A stretch of 64,000 bases of DNA, taken from contig NZ_CANMJE010000010.1 of assembly GCF_947498095.1 (NCBI RefSeq), forward strand, positions 1 to 64,000, given 5' to 3'. The notes beneath the pieces were generated by a model that saw nothing but the letters and a program-made list of their open reading frames with translations, did no database searches and was not told where the DNA came from. Position numbers and translations under genes: made by a program. How positions within the stretch are numbered: position 1 is the first letter of the stretch; every line of letters starts with the position of its first letter. The stretch is from an uncultured Shimia sp. (lineage in GTDB: Bacteria > Pseudomonadota > Alphaproteobacteria > Rhodobacterales > Rhodobacteraceae). Of the stretch, positions 59,744 through 64,000 are shown piece by piece.

Positions 59744-62487
59744 TGACCCAACCTATCCAAAAGCGCCGGAACATGGACCTGATCTGATTTGTAGTTGCCG
59801 GTGAGGACATGAATCACCAGATTAACCCCAAACCGATAAGCCAATTCGCGCTGCCGCTCTCCGGCCCGGCCGCGCCCGACCGGAAGCAACGCGTTGCCAC
59901 GTCGGTCCATCGCCCAGGCCGCGGCCCAGTCATTGCCACCGATTATCACTGGCGTCACACCATCGTTAAGGTTGCGAAACGGCATGCCTTCAACCAGCTC
60001 GGCATCGGCGGGTGCTGCCTCGACCCAGACATCACGCGACTCGTAGCGCCCGGGGAAATCCTGCAACAGATAGAAGGTTCGGGTCAGCACGTGATCTTGC
60101 GGCACCACCTCAAGACCCGGAATATCAAGCGGCGCAGCCAGACGCTGAAGTTTGCGTCCATTGGGGCTCGAGGCACCATAGCGCGCCACATCCGCATCGC
60201 GTGTGTCAAACAGGATCATCCCACCAGACCGCAAGTACGTGTTGAGCTTGGCATAGGCTTCGGCCGACGGCGTGGGCTGCAGCGGTGTGATAGGCCAATA
60301 GAGCATTGGATAGAGGCCCAGCGTGTCTGTCTCCAAGTCAACGGCTGCAGGCTCATCAGGCTCAACCGAGGTGCGGAAATAGAGCGTCTCGGACAGGCCC
60401 AACAGGCCAGCATGGGCCAGATCATCCACGGCTTTGTCACCGGTCAGAACATGGCCCAACACCACCTCTCGCGTGTCTGAAATCGCGCGCGTGTCCTGCG
60501 CTTCAAGGCTTTGTGGCAGCATCGCCGCCAACAGCACAACCGTCGCAACCCGAGCACCCCAAAGTCGCCCTGAGACCAACAGTGACGCCAAAACGTCCGC
60601 CGCCAATAAGATCAGGGCCGCCGCCAGGAACCACCCTGATAGATCTTTGGCGGGTGTGACGGCCAACCCTTCGACAGAGACGCCAATCGGCCAGCTTGCT
60701 GGTTCTAGCACATCCCCGTCACGCAGGACGTTGCGGGCCAAGAGCCGTGCATCATCCCGGTACAACCCGGGGCGCAAATTCTCGCTAAGGGGTGCCGAAG
60801 TCAGGTCTTCACCGGTAACACCCGGTAGCGTTTGCCCATCCGAGAGGCGGCCCAAACCATCCAAGACGCGCACAGGCTGCCAAATTGTGCCTGCCATGCG
60901 GGTTTCGTCTTCGGCATCTGTCGCGCTTAAAATGGCCAATCGGTCCAACATCTGCACAAACAACCCCGAGAGCGGCAAACCAGACCATTCCGCGTTCGCT
61001 GTGACATGGAACAGTACGACTTGTCCCTGCCCCAGTGCCTTGCGCGTCACAAGTGGCGTCCCATCGACAAGCTCTGCCACCACGCGTGACGCCAGCGTCG
61101 GGTCAGGCTGTGCCACGACTTGCGCGCTGACGCGCACTTCGTCCGACACGCTCAATCCAAAAAACGGGCTGCCCTCGGCAAAGGGCGCGAGTGTCTTGGG
61201 TTCCCCCCAGCTCATCGCACCGCCAACGCTACGCCCACCTGCCCGCAGGCGAACCGGCATCAGCGGGTGTTCCTCGCTGCGGCCCAAACCACTGGCGGCG
61301 ACTTTTGGCCCGGCAAATCGCACCAACAAACCTCCGGCTTCAACCCATTCGATCAAGGCGGCTTCGTTGCCCGGCGCCAAGGCTGCGACATCGGCCAAAA
61401 CAACCACGTCAGGATTGGCGGGCAGAACATCGCCCAAAGCGCCTTCGAGCACTTCGGCATTCGGCACAAGTGCCTGACGCAGGTAGTGCAGCGGCGACAA
61501 AAGTTGCAAGCCTTCGCGATCTTCACGCCCGGCGATCAATGCGATCTCACGCCGTTGCAAACGGTCATCAGACAATGACACGGCGCCGGCCGTTCCAGCA
61601 CTTGCGATCTCAAATCGGGAAATCCGTGCACGTAGCTCGGCGGGCAAGGCAATCTCAGCCTCGGCCTCGGTCGCGTCAGCCTCAAATGTCAGGGACATCG
61701 TGGCCAAGACCCGTGCAGCCCCGGATGGGTCCAAACCGTGCGCCTGTATCTCAACATCCCGTGCAATGCCCGCAACAGGGCGTTGTACTCGGAGCAGCAG
61801 GCGACCATCTTCGTAGACCGGCGGGAGCATCCCAAGGGTTCCTGCGCCGTCTTCGATGACCCGCAAAACTCCACGATCAGACAGCACATCCGCCAAAGTC
61901 GAACGCCCTTCCAAGGCCAACCCATCCGCCACCCAAACCGTGTCAAAAGCCCCTTGCTCCAAAACAGAGGCGAGCCTCTGCAGAGTGTCACTGCTGGGTT
62001 GCCAGGGCATTGGGCTCACACCCGGCAAACGGGCTTTCCAAATCGCAGCCTCCTGAAACGCTAAGGCTGCCGGATCACTCAGGTTCACGATGGCAACCTG
62101 CTGACCGGCGCGATCTGCCTCATCCAACAGCCCCTCGACCATCGCCATTTGGCGCGGCCAATTGCCAGCGGTGGCCCAGCTGCCGTCCAAAATCACCAGC
62201 AGGCGGTCAGCCTGACCCTCTGGCCGTTCGGTGGGGTTGAGAATTGGGCCAGCCAAGCCAACGATGACTGCCGCGATGGCGATTGCACGCAGCAGAAGCA
62301 GCCACCAAGGTGTACGGTCTGTAACCGTGTCCTCGTCTTGCAGGCCCAAAAGCAGTGCGACACCGGGAAACCGGCGACGGATCGGCGCCGGGGGAATGGC
62401 GCGCAAAATGATCCATAGGATGGGCAATGCAACAAGCGCCAGCAGCACCCAAGGTGCCGCGAAACCGATGGGGAACCCAAAGATCAT
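59740..62487 (-). CDS. DUF4159 protein with BatA-like N-terminus
   Basis: A 915-residue protein. Residues 1-80 match the aerotolerance (BatA) N-terminal region with two helices (Phe-Ala-Ala-Pro-Trp-Val-Leu-Leu; Thr-Pro-Trp-Trp-Leu-Leu-Leu-Leu-Arg). A VWA-like region comes next, and two or three helices lie at about 630-690. The final 200 residues are DUF4159, ending in the hallmark Tyr-Lys-Ser-Asp-Gln-Val-His-Val-Pro. Start ATG 62485-62487 is chosen because the fold begins there; it overlaps the DUF58 gene. Function unknown, though related operons act in envelope integrity. Confidence 0.87.
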   Translation of the reverse strand: MIFGFPIGFAAPWVLLALVALPILWIILRAIPPAPIRRRFPGVALLLGLQDEDTVTDRTPWWLLLLRAIAIAAVIVGLAGPILNPTERPEGQADRLLVILDGSWATAGNWPRQMAMVEGLLDEADRAGQQVAIVNLSDPAALAFQEAAIWKARLPGVSPMPWQPSSDTLQRLASVLEQGAFDTVWVADGLALEGRSTLADVLSDRGVLRVIEDGAGTLGMLPPVYEDGRLLLRVQRPVAGIARDVEIQAHGLDPSGAARVLATMSLTFEADATEAEAEIALPAELRARISRFEIASAGTAGAVSLSDDRLQRREIALIAGREDREGLQLLSPLHYLRQALVPNAEVLEGALGDVLPANPDVVVLADVAALAPGNEAALIEWVEAGGLLVRFAGPKVAASGLGRSEEHPLMPVRLRAGGRSVGGAMSWGEPKTLAPFAEGSPFFGLSVSDEVRVSAQVVAQPDPTLASRVVAELVDGTPLVTRKALGQGQVVLFHVTANAEWSGLPLSGLFVQMLDRLAILSATDAEDETRMAGTIWQPVRVLDGLGRLSDGQTLPGVTGEDLTSAPLSENLRPGLYRDDARLLARNVLRDGDVLEPASWPIGVSVEGLAVTPAKDLSGWFLAAALILLAADVLASLLVSGRLWGARVATVVLLAAMLPQSLEAQDTRAISDTREVVLGHVLTGDKAVDDLAHAGLLGLSETLYFRTSVEPDEPAAVDLETDTLGLYPMLYWPITPLQPTPSAEAYAKLNTYLRSGGMILFDTRDADVARYGASSPNGRKLQRLAAPLDIPGLEVVPQDHVLTRTFYLLQDFPGRYESRDVWVEAAPADAELVEGMPFRNLNDGVTPVIIGGNDWAAAWAMDRRGNALLPVGRGRAGERQRELAYRFGVNLVIHVLTGNYKSDQVHVPALLDRLGQ

Positions 62488-63356
62488 TGACGCCGCTCCA
62501 TTGCGCGATACAGCCACAACAATGCTGCCTGAGCCGATTTTGCGGTATCATGATGACCAAATTGCCAGCCTGTCACGCGGCAGAGGTGCTGCAACTGGTC
62601 GCGCCGCTCGGCGAGCCTGTCCAGATAGCGAGTCTTCAGATCAGAGGCCTTGCGCGTTTCATGGCTGACGCTTCCGCCCATACTCTCAAAGATCGCGCGC
62701 CCTTGAAACGGAAAGCTTTCTTCGGCCGGGTCCAGCACCTGATAGACAACGCCACGCACGTCGCGGTCTGCGGCCTTGTATAAGGCTGCTTCGACCGCTT
62801 CAAAATCTCCCAGAAAGTCCGAAACGAAAACGGCCCGCGCATGCGGCAACATCGCCCGTGCTTCGGGCGCGCCATAATCTTCGGCCTCGTCACTTTGAAG
62901 CATCTCGGTCAGACGCAGGATCTGCGCTTCGCCACGCCGGGGCGGCAGGCTGCTACCCGAGAGGCCGACACGCTCGCCGGCGCGGATCAGCAGGATCGAC
63001 AGCGACAGCGCCAGTACACGGGCGCGGTCAGCTTTGGTCGCGCCGTCCTTGTCTGACGTGAACCGCATTGAGGCGGATTGATCCACCCATAACATGACAG
63101 ATTGGGCAACCTGCCATTCGCGTTGGCGAATAAACTGCTGGTCAGATTTTGCAGAGCGCCGCCAATCGATCAAACGGCGGCTGTCGCCCGGCTGAACCGG
63201 ACGGTATTGCCAAAAGTCATCCCCCAGACCCGCGCGCCTGCGGCCGTGCTCGCCCAACAGCACCGTACCGGCCAAATGCTCGGCACGCGCCAACAGGGGC
63301 GGCAGACGCGCCGCCTCGGTCTCGGCGCGCGTTCGCAGGTTGGGGGCGGTGTTCAC
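62484..63356 (-). CDS. DUF58 domain-containing protein
   Basis: A 290-residue soluble protein with the DUF58 core: Gly-Asp-Asp-Phe-Trp-Gln-Tyr-Arg, [15 protein letters not shown] and a VWA-like Trp-Val-Asp-Gln-Ser-Ala-Ser-Met-Arg. DUF58 proteins regularly pair with MoxR ATPases, as here (4-bp overlap with each neighbour). A chaperone-like role on membrane or periplasmic complexes is proposed for such pairs. Confidence 0.93.
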   Translation of the reverse strand: MNTAPNLRTRAETEAARLPPLLARAEHLAGTVLLGEHGRRRAGLGDDFWQYRPVQPGDSRRLIDWRRSAKSDQQFIRQREWQVAQSVMLWVDQSASMRFTSDKDGATKADRARVLALSLSILLIRAGERVGLSGSSLPPRRGEAQILRLTEMLQSDEAEDYGAPEARAMLPHARAVFVSDFLGDFEAVEAALYKAADRDVRGVVYQVLDPAEESFPFQGRAIFESMGGSVSHETRKASDLKTRYLDRLAERRDQLQHLCRVTGWQFGHHDTAKSAQAALLWLYRAMERRQ

Positions 63357-64000
63357 GCGGCGGCTCCGATCCCATCAAGGCCCTGAACAGTCTCGGCAAT
63401 CAGGTCGGTGACGGTCTCACCTCGCGCACGGGCCGCAAAGGATAGCGCCATGCGGTGACTGAGCACGGGGCTGGCCATATCGATCACATCTTGCGCATTC
63501 GGGGCCAGGCGGCCATGCAACAAAGCCTGTGCTCGCACTGTCATCATCAGGGCCTGCGCGGCACGCGGCCCTGGCCCCCAAGCCACACTTTCGCGCACGG
63601 CTTCGGAGGCACTGTCGTCGTCGGGCCGGAAAGCGCGTACGAGATCCAGGATCATTTCCATCACGCTCTCGCCAACAGGCATTCGACGAAGCAATTTCTG
63701 CGCCGCCCGCAACTCTTCGGCGGTGAACACCTGATGGGTTTCTTCCTCTTCAACACCCGTGGTCGCCAGCAGAATATCCCGTTCGGTTCCGCGCTCAGGG
63801 TACGGCACGTCGATCTGCACGAGGAACCGGTCAAGCTGTGCTTCCGGCAAGGGATAAGTGCCTTCCTGCTCAATCGGGTTCTGGGTCGCCAGCACATGAA
63901 ACGGCTGATCCAAGGGCCGGTCGGCGCCTGCGACGGTGACCTGGCGCTCCTGCATCGCTTGCAACAAGGCAGATTGTGTGCGCGGGCTAGCCCGGTTGAT
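63353..64000 (-). CDS. MoxR family AAA ATPase (partial, runs off the window)
   Basis: The C-terminal 215 residues are present; the 5' part lies beyond 64000. The visible part begins with [18 protein letters not shown], the MoxR segment just after Walker B. [18 protein letters not shown] (sensor 1) and the lid domain follow. The Walker A motif is outside the window. It is the first visible gene of the operon with DUF58, DUF4159 and the 680-residue protein. Confidence 0.95.
   Translation of the reverse strand: MNRASPRTQSALLQAMQERQVTVAGADRPLDQPFHVLATQNPIEQEGTYPLPEAQLDRFLVQIDVPYPERGTERDILLATTGVEEEETHQVFTAEELRAAQKLLRRMPVGESVMEMILDLVRAFRPDDDSASEAVRESVAWGPGPRAAQALMMTVRAQALLHGRLAPNAQDVIDMASPVLSHRMALSFAARARGETVTDLIAETVQGLDGIGAAA

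Noticed and set aside
60434-61477. A 347-codon plus-strand frame within the DUF4159 gene
   Set aside because: Ser/Pro/Thr/Arg-rich shadow; the minus-strand protein has clear N- and C-terminal family features.

Overview
The window is a chromosomal segment of an alphaproteobacterium, almost certainly a member of the Roseobacter group (Rhodobacteraceae). Evidence: the infA-maf-RNase E/G-yacG block next to tRNA-Phe, adjacent accD and folC, the gpmI-envC-ctpA-rppH block, an MbfA iron exporter with an Irr-type iron box, a perfect FNR-type box, GANTC (CcrM) sites, a VPLPA-CTERM surface protein and a fused aminobenzoyl-/salicylyl-CoA monooxygenase-reductase. All calls come from reading the sequence; no database search was run.

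Left flank (1-8.4 kb): tRNA-Phe and a minus-strand housekeeping operon (infA, maf, RNase E/G, yacG), a nitrilase-fold hydrolase and sfsA, then a plus-strand run (molybdopterin-binding protein, GNAT, AhpD-like protein, OmpA-like lipoprotein-free periplasmic protein) that converges on a LysR regulator.

Accessory element (about 8.44-18.04 kb): a degraded phage-satellite-like island flanked by an exact 11-bp direct repeat. It holds a tyrosine integrase and a D5/DUF5906-type helicase-primase that both lost their 5' ends at one shared head-to-head junction, a VPLPA-CTERM cargo protein, an iteron-rich candidate replication origin, direct repeats just before a P27-type small terminase, an HK97-fold major capsid protein, one frameshifted small gene and a tail of tightly overlapping small orphan genes. 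No large terminase, portal, protease or tail gene is visible. This is the most unusual part of the window.

Right flank (18.1-64 kb): transporters and metabolic genes. These include an AEC permease, a homocysteine S-methyltransferase-like protein, FadH, two short-chain dehydrogenases, accD-folC, ZapE, an MFS permease, a four-gene minus-strand run (EamA permease, HAD phosphatase, ornithine cyclodeaminase-like protein, alpha/beta hydrolase), formaldehyde detoxification genes (S-formylglutathione hydrolase and a GFA protein), the MbfA iron exporter facing a TetR regulator, and membrane proteins of unknown role. At 43.4-52.9 kb a Liv-type ABC importer, MarR regulator, SDR, fused monooxygenase/OYE reductase and a divergent acyl-CoA dehydrogenase look like an uptake and degradation unit for an aromatic acid handled as its CoA thioester. 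The window ends with rppH, ctpA, envC, gpmI and a MoxR-DUF58-DUF4159 envelope-associated operon that runs off the right edge.

Non-coding structure worth attention: a GANTC-studded promoter with a possible small RNA between folC and zapE, an FNR-type promoter with a two-hairpin leader before a GNAT gene, and several inverted-repeat operators in divergent promoters.
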